DNA of 37,398 bases from Guillardia theta CCMP2712 (taxonomy: Eukaryota > Cryptophyceae > Pyrenomonadales > Geminigeraceae): assembly GCF_000315625.1 (NCBI RefSeq), contig NW_005434556.1:44579-81976 (forward strand). Reading direction: 5' to 3'. Within the stretch, counting starts at the first letter, position 1, and each line of letters starts with the position of its first letter. The position numbers and the translations under genes were made by a program. A model generated the notes under the pieces. It did no database searches and was not told the DNA's origin. It was given only the letters and a program-made list of their open reading frames with translations. Of this stretch, positions 19,125-29,432 are shown piece after piece.

Positions 19125-21439
19125 GCCGTCTGGTGTGCGGTACCGGTGAGGGTCGGGCTGGGGTACTGAGAGGGACGCGCAGGGGGTACATAGAGGGCAG
19201 AAGGAGGGGTAGGGGGTAGCGAGCTGTACCGGGGTAGGGGCGGAGGGTACTGGTGGGGAGGGTAGGGGGGTGGAGAAAAAGGCGGGAAGATGAAAGTTTG
19301 TGGGTTGGTAGGGGAGGGTATCACAGCTATGACCTGATAGAGGTCTGCTACGAGCTGTCCTAGGACCCGGGGCCTGTCGGGCGGGCCCAACAACCCGAGA
19401 GAGGCAGTAGAGTCAAGGACAAGGTTGAGTGTGACCCGTCAGGGTAGGAGATGACGGACACACAGCACTCGCTCCTTCACCACCGGCACTCTCACTCTTG
19501 TATGATCCCCTCGGTGCGAAACCCACGATACAGCCACACGCTCAGCTCAGGGCACGAGCTGCTGTCGGTATCGGTGAGGTCCAGATGCGTCGAGTCCGCG
19601 TGTGGGTCGAGGACCGCGTTCCCAAGAAGCTCAAAGGGTCATGAGGACGCAACACAACAGCAGTGTGTTGTGACGATGGCGAGTGTGATCAAAGAGTGAG
19701 AGAGAGGCAGAGCAGGAGGTGTGTTTTATTTGAGAGAAGATGCCGAGATCGTCTCAGTGCCAATGAGTTGCAAATGACAAAGAAAGCGGGACTTTCAGAT
19801 CAGGATTGAGAGAAAGGGAAATGAGTCAGCGATAGTTTCCTGATGCTGGTCTGTGATGGAGAGAGGGTCGCCCAGTGGCAGAGCAGCGGCAATAGTCAAC
19901 TGCTCGTACGCCAACATGGATTGGAGGAAAGCCAACTCTTCGTCGTCATCTCTCAACATGGTACCACCCCGTCTCACTGAGCTCCTTGGCCAGAGGAGCC
20001 TCGCGAGATAAGCTAGAGAGTTGCTACTCTATCAGCACTACTACCCCCGGGTGCTACCTCAGAGCTAAGAGTCTACAGCTGACTACCGGTGCTCTTGAGC
20101 TCGATTCACACTTGACTCCAAAGGTCAGCTGGCGTGCTCACCGACCTAACTTGGCAGGAATCAGAGCCAACCGTCGTCACACCAGCATCTCGATCCATGG
20201 TGACAAGCAAGTCACAACAGAGCGATACTCTAGCGTACTTGAAGGAGGGTCTATCCCCTCCCTACCCTCCTCCAGCCCCAGCCGCCAGGTGTGAGGGAGG
20301 GGGTTGACGGGAGGTCTAGGGGTAGGGAGGGAGATAGGGACGGGAGAGGAGAGCAGGCAAGACAAAGAGGCAGGGGGGAAGTCAAACGGCTCATGCTCGA
20401 TGCCTCAACGCAACGGGGATAGGAGAACACACACAAGCGTTGAGGGAAGCACAAGGGAAACTCGTCGCAAGGCTCATCCGAGACGTGGCTCCCTTCATAG
20501 TCCAGCTCCCCAAGCGACAGAGGCCCTCGGGTCTTGCCCCTTCCATCCCCTCACTCCATTCTTACACCTCACATGCCTTGCTCTCCTTCCTTCCTCCGCG
20601 GCAAGAGCTAAGCACACCCCTCCATTCCCCTGCTGCAGACCAGGTAGGGTCTGTGCCCCGGTGCGACCCAAGGAGACGACGAGGCAGTCCTTGAGGTGCT
20701 TCAGAGGGTCCTTGCGAGGGTTGAGACCCGGTTGTTCTCCTGCTTGCTACCACCCCCCTCGCCTCCACAAGCCCCGTCACACCCCTGCTTCCACCCCGAA
20801 GGAGGCCGCAGGGTCCTCAGCCGGCAGGGGTGTTCCGTGTAGGGAACACCGGTAGGGCCGTTGGCCGGGGCCTGACAGCAGGGCCCCCCCTCCCCACAGA
20901 CGGGTACCGCAATGGAGGCCGGCAAGGGAGGGAGAGATAGGTAGGGTAGGGAAGTGAAGTAGACGTCATCGAGCTGCGTTGACTAGATCACTACCAGCAT
21001 GTGCTCGACTCTCCTGCTCGCTAGCACATGACCAGCACTTGCTCGCGTGCCTGGTGCTGGTGCTGGTGCCGGGTAGAATGCGGGAGATCGTAGACGGATG
21101 GCGGTACGGTACGGACATGGAGGACGTCGGCATGGCGCGGTGTGAGACAGACAGGCCTGCATGGGTCAGCTGGCATCCATCGACTTGCGTTTAGCAGCCG
21201 CACGAGCGTCCTCATCCTCTACGCGCGCGGGGGGCAAGAAGCGTGAGGCTGCTCGAAGGCTCCTTGCCTTGCGTGCAGGAGCTCCGTCGGTGGAGGGTCT
21301 TGATCGTGAGAGAAGCTTCACCCCTTGCGTCCGGTGGACATGATCTGTACCTCCACCATCAGACCTCGAGGAGGTGTGCGGTATGAGCCTTGACCCGAGG
21401 GCCGGAGCTGACTGCGGTGTAGGGATGACTCAACGCACG

Positions 21440-21692
21440 GCAGCTCTCCCTCGACCCATCCCCTTCCCGTGACACCTTGCTTGTGCTCCCTCCTGCCTCC
21501 TTCCGTCCAGCTCTCGTCTCCCTACCAGCCTCCTGCTGCGCCTTAGTCGAGTCTTTGCTCAGACCCTTGGCAGGTGATATGCAAGGGACCGGCGGCGGCA
21601 GAGTCTTCGCGCTCTTCCCGGCTTGGACAGGCTTGAGGCCGGGACGAGGGGGAGGTTTGTTTCAGAGAGGCAGACTCCGGCTTGGGATCTGA
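21440..21692 (-). pseudogene. CEP162 exon-6 fragment, unit 4
   Basis: Copy of the CEP162-like exon-6 segment with the TTTG insertion and GACAGGCTTGAGG in place of GACATCCTTGAGG. Confidence 0.85.
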
Positions 21693-21927
21693 GGCCCTTG
21701 TCCACGACGAGCTTCTCGCGACGACGTCTACAAGCCTTGTAGGCGGCAAGCAAGCGCCACTTCTAGCAGACTGACGGCTGACGGCTGGCCCGGTCCAAAG
21801 CAGAGCCAGACCGTCTCCCACCATCCCTGCTACTCGTGCGCTAGAGGCCGGGTGAGCATGGTGCAGATGTCTGTCTTTCGCGTGCTCTTCATGTACAAGC
21901 CCTGGTCTAGAGTCCTACCGACTCTCT

Positions 21928-22833
21928 CTACGGGACGGTCGGGAGGCGTCCGATCGACCTACACTCGAAGCATTGCGATCGCTGCTGGGCGTGCTGGCAG
22001 AGCACTATCTCTCCTGCACTCCCGGCGAAGAGAGCGGCGAGGTCGGTGCCGGCAGAGAGCATCTGGGCGACGTCTGGCAGGGGCTGGGGGCCGAGGCAGG
22101 CGGGGGGGCTTGCAGCGGGAGACAGCCTGCAGTCCTTGCATGTAGATCGCCTCCGCGCATGGATACAGATGCTGGCTCCCCCGCACTCCTTGCATCGAGA
22201 TCGTATCCGCGCATGGGTACAGATGCTGGATCCCCCGCACTCCTTGCACTGAGATCGTCTCCGCGCATGGGTACAGATGCTGGCTCCCCCGCACTCCTTG
22301 CACTGAGATCGTCTCCGCCCATGGGTACAGATGCTGGCTCCCCCGCACTCCTTGCACTTAGCTCGCTGGCGCCCATGGATGCAGATGCTGGCTCCCCCGC
22401 ACTCCTTGCACTTAGCTCGCTCCCGCCCATGGGCACAGATGCTGGCTCCCCCGCACTCCTTGCACTTATCTCGCTGGCGCCCATGGGCACAGATGCTGGC
22501 TCCCCCGCACTCCTTGCACTTAGCTCGCTCCCGCCCATGGGTACAGATGCTGGCTCCCCCGCACTCCTTGCATCGAGATCGCCTGCGCCCATGGGTACAG
22601 ATGCTGGCTCCCCCGCACTCCTTGCACTGAGATCGTATCCGCCCGTGCTCGCATGCCTTCCCGGATCCTGACTGCTTTCTTCCCCCTCCAGGCTGGGCCT
22701 CGCCTGCTGCCAGCTTCGTCTCGTGGGCTCCTCCTGGCCCCGTGGAGCTCTCTGTCCTCGCTCGCTTGCTGCGAGGGCGGGAGGGGCTGGAGGAGCCTCG
22801 CGCCATGTCTCGCGTCAGGATCAGCGCAAACAT
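21928..22833 (-). CDS. Cys/His 18-residue-module protein, copy 4 (10 modules)
   Basis: 301 residues with the short C-terminus RLPTVP. Variable order: I-SQ, R-SR, E-AK, Q-DK, E-AK, Q-AK, R-SQ, R-SQ, I-SR, R-ST. The last three modules carry Ala at x13 (HAR), reached by changes around GCGCAT. The frame also stays open upstream to 23088, here through an altered frame of the pyrimidine intron caused by a one-base insertion at about 23013. Confidence 0.75.
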   Translation of the reverse strand: MFALILTRDMARGSSSPSRPRSKRARTESSTGPGGAHETKLAAGEAQPGGGRKQSGSGKACEHGRIRSQCKECGGASICTHGRRRSRCKECGGASICTHGRERAKCKECGGASICAHGRQRDKCKECGGASICAHGRERAKCKECGGASICIHGRQRAKCKECGGASICTHGRRRSQCKECGGASICTHARRRSQCKECGGSSICTHARIRSRCKECGGASICIHARRRSTCKDCRLSPAASPPACLGPQPLPDVAQMLSAGTDLAALFAGSAGEIVLCQHAQQRSQCFECRSIGRLPTVP

Positions 22834-24699
22834 GCCGTCTGGTGTGCGGTACCGGTGAGGGTCGGGCTGGGGTAGTGAGAGGGACGCGCAGGGGGTACAG
22901 AGGGGGGAGAAGGAGGGGTAGGGGCGGAGGGTACAGGTAGGGGGGGGGTAGGGGGGTAGGGGGATGGAGAAAAAGGCGGGAAGATGAAAGTTTGTGGGTT
23001 GGTAGGGGAGGGCTATCACAGCTATGACCTGATAGAGGTCTGCTACGAGGTGTCCTAGGACCCGGGGCCTGTCGGGCGGGCCCAACAACCCGAGAGAGGC
23101 AGTAGAGTCAAGGACAAGGTTGAGTGTGACCCGTCAGGGTAGGAGATGACGGACACACAGCACTCGCTCCTTCACCACCGGCACTCTCACTCTTGTATGA
23201 TCCCCTCGGTGCGAAACCCACGATACAGCCACACGCTCAGCTCAGGGCACGAGCTGCTGTCGGTATCGGTGAGGTGCAGATGCGTCGAGTCCGCGTATGG
23301 GTCGAGGACCGCGTTCCCAAGAAGCTCAAAGGGTCATGAGGACGCAACACAACAGCAGTGTGTTGTGACGATGGCGAGTGTGATCAAAGAGTGAGAGAGA
23401 GGCAGAGCAGGAGGTGTGTTTTATTTGAGAGAAGATGCCGAGATCGTCTCAGTGCCAATGAGTTGCAAATGACAAAGAAAGCGGGACTTTCAGATCAGGA
23501 TTGAGAGAAAGGGAAATGAGTCAGCGATAGTTTCCTGATGCTGGTCTGTGATGGAGAGAGGGTCGCCCAGTGGCAGAGCAGCGGCAATAGTCAACGCACC
23601 CGCAGAGAGCCAGAGCCAGAGAGAGCACACAGGACCCCCGTCCTTCTCCTGACCAAGTGCGGGGAAAGGACCCCTCATCAGTACTGCTCGTACGCCAACA
23701 TGGATTGGAGGAAAGCCAACTCTTCGTCGTCATCTCTCAACATGGTACCACCCCGTCTCACTGAGCTCCTTGGCCAGAGGAGCCTCGCGAGATAAGCTAG
23801 AGAGTTGCTACTCTATCAGCACTACTACCCCCGGGTGCTACCTCAGAGCTAAGAGTCTACAGCTGACTACCGGTGCTCTTGAGCTCGATTCACACTTGAC
23901 TCCAAAGGTCAGCTGGCGTGCTCACCGACCTTACTTGGCAGGAATCAGAGCCAACCGTCGTCACACCAGCATCTCGATCCATGGTGACAAGCAAGTCACA
24001 ACAGAGCGATACTCTAGCGTACTTGAAGGAGGGTCTATCCCCTCCCTACCCTCCTCCAGCCCCAGCCGCCAGGTGTGAGGGAGGGGGTTGACGGGAGGTC
24101 TAGGGGTAGGGAGGGAGATAGGGACGGGAGAGGAGAGCAGGCAAGACAAAGAGGCAGGGGGGAAGTCAAACGGCTCATGCTCGATGCCTCAATGCAACGG
24201 GGATAGGAGAACACACACAAGCGTTGAGGGAAGCACAAGGGAAACTCGTCGCAAGGCTCACCCGAGACGTGGCTCCCTTCATAGTCCCAGCATGCACATG
24301 ACCAGCACTTGCTCGCGTGCCTGGTGCTGGTGCCGGGTAGGTTGCTGGAGAGCGCAGACGGATGGCGGTACGGACATGGAGGACGTCGGCATGGCGCGGT
24401 GTGAGACAGACAGGCCTGCATGGGTCTGCTGGCATCCATCGACTTGCGTGTAGCAGCCGCACGAGCGTCCTCCTCCTCTTCGCGCGCGGGGGGCAAGAAG
24501 CGTGAGGCTGCTCGAAGGCTCCTTGCCTTGCGTGCAGGAGCTCGGTCGGTGGAGGGTCTTGATCGTGAGAGAAGCCCCACCCCTTGCATCCGGTGGACAT
24601 GATCTGTACCTCCACCATCAGACCTCGAGGAGGTGTGCGGTATGAGCCTTGACCCGAGGGCCGGAGCTGACTGCGGTGTAGGGATGACTCAACGCACGG

Positions 24700-24947
24700 C
24701 AGCTCTCCCTCGACCCATCCCCTTCCCGTGACACCTTGCTTGTGCTCCCTCCTGCCTCCTTCCGTCCAGCTCTCGTCTCCCTACCAGCCTCCTGCTGCGC
24801 CTTAGTCGAGTCTTTGCTCAGACCCTTGGCAGGTGATATGCAAGGGGCCGGCGGCGGCAGAGTCTTCGCGCTCTTCCCGGCTTGGACATGCTTGAGGCCG
24901 GGACGAGGGGGAGGTTTCAGAGAGGCAATCACCGGCTTGGGATCTGA
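24700..24947 (-). pseudogene. CEP162 exon-6 fragment, unit 5 (lacks the TTTG insertion)
   Basis: The only array copy without the 4-base insertion, so the parental reading frame (DPKPV to SREGDGS) remains open across 24618-25004. Either the ancestral state is retained or it was restored by conversion from the gene. Confidence 0.85.
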
Positions 24948-25158
24948 GGCCCTTGCCCACGACGAGCTTCTCGCGACGACGTCTACAAGCCTTGTAGGCG
25001 GCAAGCCAAGCAGGCTGACGGCTGACGGCAGGCCCGGTCCGAAGCATAGCCAGACCGTCTCCCACCATCCCTGCTACTCGTGCGCTAGAGGCTGGGTGAG
25101 CATGGTGCAGATGTCTGTCTTTCGCGTGCTCTTCATGTACAAGCCCTGGTCTAGAGTC

Positions 25159-25716
25159 CTACCGACTCTCTCTACGGGACGGTCGGGACTGACGGGCCGG
25201 GGCCGGGCGTCCGATCGACCTACACTCGAAGCATTGCGATCGCTGCTGGGCGTGCTGGCAGAGCACTATCTCTCCTGCACTCCCGGCGAAGAGAGCGGCG
25301 AGGTCGGTGCCGGCAGAGAGCATCTGGGCGACGTCTGGCGGGGGCTGGGGGCCGAGGCAGGCGGGGGAGCTTGCAGCGGGAGACAGCCTGCAGTCCTTGC
25401 ATGAAGATCGCCTCCGGGCATGGATGCAGATGCTGGCTCCCCCGCACTCCTTGCACTGAGATCGCCTGCGCCCATGGGCACAGATGCTGGCTCCCCCGCA
25501 CTCCTTGCATCGAGATCGTATCCGCCCGTGCTCGCATGCCTTCCCGGATCCTGTCTGCTTTCTTCCCCCTCCCGGCTGGGCCTCGCCTGCTGCCAGCTTC
25601 ATCTCGTGGGCTCCTCCTGGCCCCGTGGAGCTCTCTGTCCTCGCTCGCTTGCTGCGAGGGCGGGAGGGGCTGGAGGAGCCTCGCGCCATGTCTCGCGTCA
25701 GGATCAGCGCAAACAT
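25159..25716 (-). CDS. Cys/His 18-residue-module protein, copy 5 (3 modules)
   Basis: 185 residues. Modules I-SR, R-SQ and R-SS only. The first two and the flanks match copy 1, and the protein is exactly 9 x 18 residues shorter than copy 1, so this is an in-frame contraction of a copy-1-type gene. It has the long C-terminus. Whether three modules suffice for function is unknown. Confidence 0.7.
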   Translation of the reverse strand: MFALILTRDMARGSSSPSRPRSKRARTESSTGPGGAHEMKLAAGEAQPGGGRKQTGSGKACEHGRIRSRCKECGGASICAHGRRRSQCKECGGASICIHARRRSSCKDCRLSPAASSPACLGPQPPPDVAQMLSAGTDLAALFAGSAGEIVLCQHAQQRSQCFECRSIGRPAPARQSRPSRRESR

Positions 25717-27820
25717 GCCGTCTGGTGTGCGGTACCGGTGAGGGTCGGGCTGGGGTAGTGAGAGGGACGCGCAGGGGGTACAGAGAGGGCAGAAGGAGGG
25801 GTAGGGGTGGAGGGTACCGGGTTAGGGGAGGGGTAGGGGGGTAGGGGGATGGAGAAAAAGGCGGGAAGATGAAAGTTTGTGGGTTGGTAGGGGAGGGTAT
25901 CACAGCTATGACCTGATAGAGGTCTGCTACGAGGTGTCCTAGGACCCGGGGCCTGTCGGGCGGGCCCAACAACCCGAGAGAGGCAGTAGAGTCAAGGACA
26001 AGGTTGAGTGTGACCCGTCAGGGTAGGAGATGACGGACACACAGCACTCGCTCCTTCACCACCGGCACTCTCACTCTTGTATGATCCCCTCGGTGCGAAA
26101 CCCACGATACAGCCACACGCTCAGCTCAGGGCACGAGCTGCTGTCGGTATCGGTGAGGTCCAGATGCGTCGAGTCCGCGTGTGGGTCGAGGACCGCGTTC
26201 CCAAGAAGCTCAAAGGGTCATGAGTAGGCAACACAACAGCAGTGTGTTGTGACGAGGGCGATTGTGATCAAAGAGTCAGAGAGAGGCAGAGCAGGAGGTG
26301 TGTTTTATTTGAGAGAAGATGCCGAGATCGTCTCAGTGCCAATGAGTTGCAAATGACAAAGAAAGCGGGACTTTCAGATCAGGATTGAGAGAAAGGGAAA
26401 TGAGTCAGCGATAGTTTCCTGATGCTGGTCTGTGATGGAGAGAGGGTCGCCCAGTGGCAGAGCAGCGGCAATAGTCAACGCACCCGCAGAGAGCCAGAGC
26501 CAGAGAGAGCACACAGGACCCCCGTCCTTCTCCTGACCAAGTGCGGGGAAAGGACCCCTCATCAGTACTGCTCGTACGCCAACATGGATTGGAGGAAAGC
26601 CAACTCTTCGTCGTCATCTCTCAACATGGTACCACCCCGTCTCACTGAGCTCCTTGGCCAGAGGAGCCTCGCGAGATAAGCTAGAGAGTTGCTACTCTAT
26701 CAGCACTACTACCCCCGGGTGCTACCTCAGAGCTAAGAGTCTACAGCTGACTACCGGTGCTCTTGAGCTCGATTCACACTTGACTCCAAAGGTCAGCTGG
26801 CGTGCTCACCGACCTTACTTGGCAGGAATCAGAGCCAACCGTCGTCACACCAGCATCTCGATCCATGGTGACAAGCAAGTCACAACAGAGCGATACTCTA
26901 GCGTACTTGAAGGAGGGTCTATCCCCTCCCTACCCTCCTCCAGCCCCAGCCGCCAGGTGTGAGGGAGGGGGTTGACGGGAGGTCTAGGGGTAGGGAGGGA
27001 GATAGGGACGGGAGAGGAGAGCAGGCAAGACAAAGAGGCAGGGGGGAAGTCAAACGGCTCATGCTCGATGCCTCAACGCAACGGGGATAGGAGAACACAC
27101 ACAAGCGTTGAGGGAAGCACAAGGGAAACTCGTCGCAAGGCTCATCCGAGACGTGGCTCCCTTCATAGTCCAGCTCCCCAAGCGACAGAGGCCCTCGGGT
27201 CTTGCCCCTTCCATCCCCTCACTCCATTCTTACACCTCACATGCCTTGCTCTCCTTCCTTCCTCCGCGGCAAGAGCTAAGCACACCCCTGCATTCCCCTG
27301 CTGCAGACCAGGTAGGGTCTGTGCCCCGGTGCGACCCAAGGAGACGACGAGGCAGTCCTTGAGGTGCTTCAGAGGGTCCTTGCGAGGCTTGAGACCCGGT
27401 TGTTCTCCTGCTTGCTACCACCCCCCTCGCCTCCACAAGCCCCGTCACACCCCTGCTTCCACCCCGAAGGAGGCCGCAGGGTCCTCAGCCGGCAGGGGTG
27501 TTCCGTGTAGGGAACACCGGTAGGGCCGTTGGCCGGGGCCTGACAGCAGGGCCCCGTCAGGGTCCCTCCCCACAGACGGGTACCGCAATGGAGGCCGGCA
27601 AGGGGGGGAGAGATAGGTAGGGTAGGGAAGTGAAGTAGACGTCATCGAGCTGCGTTGACTAGATCACTACCAGCATGCGCTCGACTCTCCTGCTCGCTAG
27701 CACATGACCAGCACTTGCCCGCGTACCTGGTGCTGGTGCTGGTGCCGGGTAGGTTGCGGGAGATCGTAGCCTTGACCCGAGGGCCGGAGCTGACCGCGGT
27801 GTAGGGATGACTCAACGCAT

Positions 27821-28074
27821 GGCAGCTCTCGCTCGACCCATTCCCTTCCCGTGACACCTTGCTTGTGCTCCCTCCTGCCTCCTTCCGTCCAGCTCTCGTC
27901 TCCCTACCAGCCTCCTGCTGCGCCTTAGTCGAGCCTTTGCTCAGACCCTTGGCAGGTGATATGCAAGGGGCCGGCGGCGGCAGAGTCTTCGCGCTCTTCC
28001 CGCCTTGGACATGCTTGAGGCCGGGACGAGGGGGAGGTTTGTTTCAGAGAGGCAGACTCCGGCTTGGGATCTGA
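27821..28074 (-). pseudogene. CEP162 exon-6 fragment, unit 6
   Basis: Copy of the CEP162-like exon-6 segment. It keeps CTCTCGCTCGACCC like the gene and unit 7 (units 2-5 have CTCTCCCTCGACCC) and carries the TTTG insertion. Confidence 0.85.
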
Positions 28075-28310
28075 GGCCCTTGCCCACGACGAGCTTCTCG
28101 CGACGACGTCTACAAGCCTTGTAGGCGGCAAGCAAGCGCCACTTCTCCTAGCAGACTGACGACTGACGGCAGGCCCGGTCAAGCAGAGCCAGACCGTCTC
28201 CCACCATCCCTGCTACTCGTGCGCTAGAGGCCGGGTGAGCATGGTGCAGATGTCTGTCTTTCGCGTGCTCTTCATGTACAAGCCCTGGTCTAGAGTCCTA
28301 CCGACTCTCT

Positions 28311-29432
28311 CTACGGGACGGTCGGGAGGCGTCCGATCGACCTACACTCGAAGCATTGCGATCGCTGCTGGGCGTGCTGGCAGAGCACTATCTCTCCTGC
28401 ACTCCCGGCGAAGAGAGCGGCGAGGTCGGTGCCGGCAGAGAGCATGTGGGCGACGTCTGGCGGGGGCTGGGGGCCGAGGCAGGCGGGGGGGCTTGCAGCG
28501 GGAGGCAGCCTGCAGTCCTTGCATGTAGATCGCCTCCGGGCATGGGTACAGATGCTGGCTCCCCCGCACTCCTTGCATCGAGATCGCTGGCGCCCATGGG
28601 TACAGATGCTGGCTCCCCCGCACTCCTTGCACTTAGCTCGCTCCCGTCCATGGGCACAGATGCTGGCTCCCCCGCACTCCTTGCACTGGGATCGTATCCG
28701 CCCATGGGCACAGATGCTGGCTCCCCCGCACTCCTTGCACTTATCTCGCTGGCGCTGATGGGTACAGATGCTGGCTCCCCCGCACTCCTTGCACTGAGAT
28801 CGCCTCCGCGCATGGATGCAGATGCTGGATCCCCCGCACTCCTTGCATGTAGATCGCCTGCGCCCATGGGCACAGATGCTGGCTCCCCCGCACTCCTTGC
28901 ATCGAGATCGCTTGCGCTGATGGATGCAGATGCTGGCTCCCCCGCACTCCTTGCACTTAGCTCGCTGGCGCTCATGGGTACAGATGCTGGCTCCCCCGCA
29001 CTCCTTGCACTGAGATCGCCTCCGCCCATGGATGCAGATGCTGGCTCCCCCGCAATCCTTGCACTGAGATCGCCTGCGCCCATGGGTACAGATGCTGGCT
29101 CCCCCGCACTCCTTGCAGAAAGATCGCTCCCGCCCATGGGTACAGATGCTGGCTCCCCCGCACTCCTTGCACTTAGCTCGCTGGCGCTGATGGGCACAGA
29201 TGCTGGCTCCCCCGCACTCCTTGCACTGAGATCGCTCCCGCCCGTGCTCGCATGCCTTCCCGGATCCTGACTGCTTTCTTCCCCCTCCCGGCTGGGCCTC
29301 GCCTGCTGCCAGCTTCGTCTCGTGGGCTCCTCCTGGCCCCGCGGAGCTCTCTGTCCTCGCTCGCTTGCTGCGAGGGCGGGAGGGGCTGGAGGAGCCTCGC
29401 GCCATGTCTCGTGTCAAGATCAGCGCAAACAT
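28311..29432 (-). CDS. Cys/His 18-residue-module protein, copy 6 (14 modules)
   Basis: 373 residues with the short C-terminus. Variable order: E-SQ, Q-AK, E-SF, R-SQ, R-SQ, Q-AK, K-SR, R-ST, R-SQ, Q-DK, I-SQ, E-AK, Q-SR, R-ST. The run E-SF, R-SQ, R-SQ, Q-A(K/R) and the run I-SQ, E-AK, Q-S parallel copy 2. Confidence 0.75.
   Translation of the reverse strand: MFALILTRDMARGSSSPSRPRSKRARTESSAGPGGAHETKLAAGEAQPGGGRKQSGSGKACEHGRERSQCKECGGASICAHQRQRAKCKECGGASICTHGRERSFCKECGGASICTHGRRRSQCKDCGGASICIHGRRRSQCKECGGASICTHERQRAKCKECGGASICIHQRKRSRCKECGGASICAHGRRRSTCKECGGSSICIHARRRSQCKECGGASICTHQRQRDKCKECGGASICAHGRIRSQCKECGGASICAHGRERAKCKECGGASICTHGRQRSRCKECGGASICTHARRRSTCKDCRLPPAASPPACLGPQPPPDVAHMLSAGTDLAALFAGSAGEIVLCQHAQQRSQCFECRSIGRLPTVP

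Larger units (their letters stand above)
17659..21439. repeat. Tandem unit 3
   Basis: 3.8 kb. An 89-bp deletion near 19900 joins CAAC directly to TGCTCGTACGCC; the other units carry the missing bases. The spacer keeps the roughly 300-bp segment at about 21093-21387, and has no CTCCTCGACTAG insertion. No long ORF conserved with other units in 19650-21439. Confidence 0.9.
21440..24699. repeat. Tandem unit 4
   Basis: 3.3 kb. A deletion of about 700 bp at 24288 joins CATAGTCC to CAGCATGCACATG, removing the AGCTCCCCAAGCGAC region present in units 1, 2, 3, 5 and 6. The remaining spacer (about 23340-24699) has no long conserved ORF. Confidence 0.9.
24700..27820. repeat. Tandem unit 5
   Basis: Shortest full unit (3.1 kb), because the Cys/His gene has lost nine modules. 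It shares with unit 1 both the exact spacer deletion breakpoint (CGTAG|CCTTGACC, 27769) and GAGTAGGCAACAC (26222). Spacer 26230-27820 has no long conserved ORF. Confidence 0.9.
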
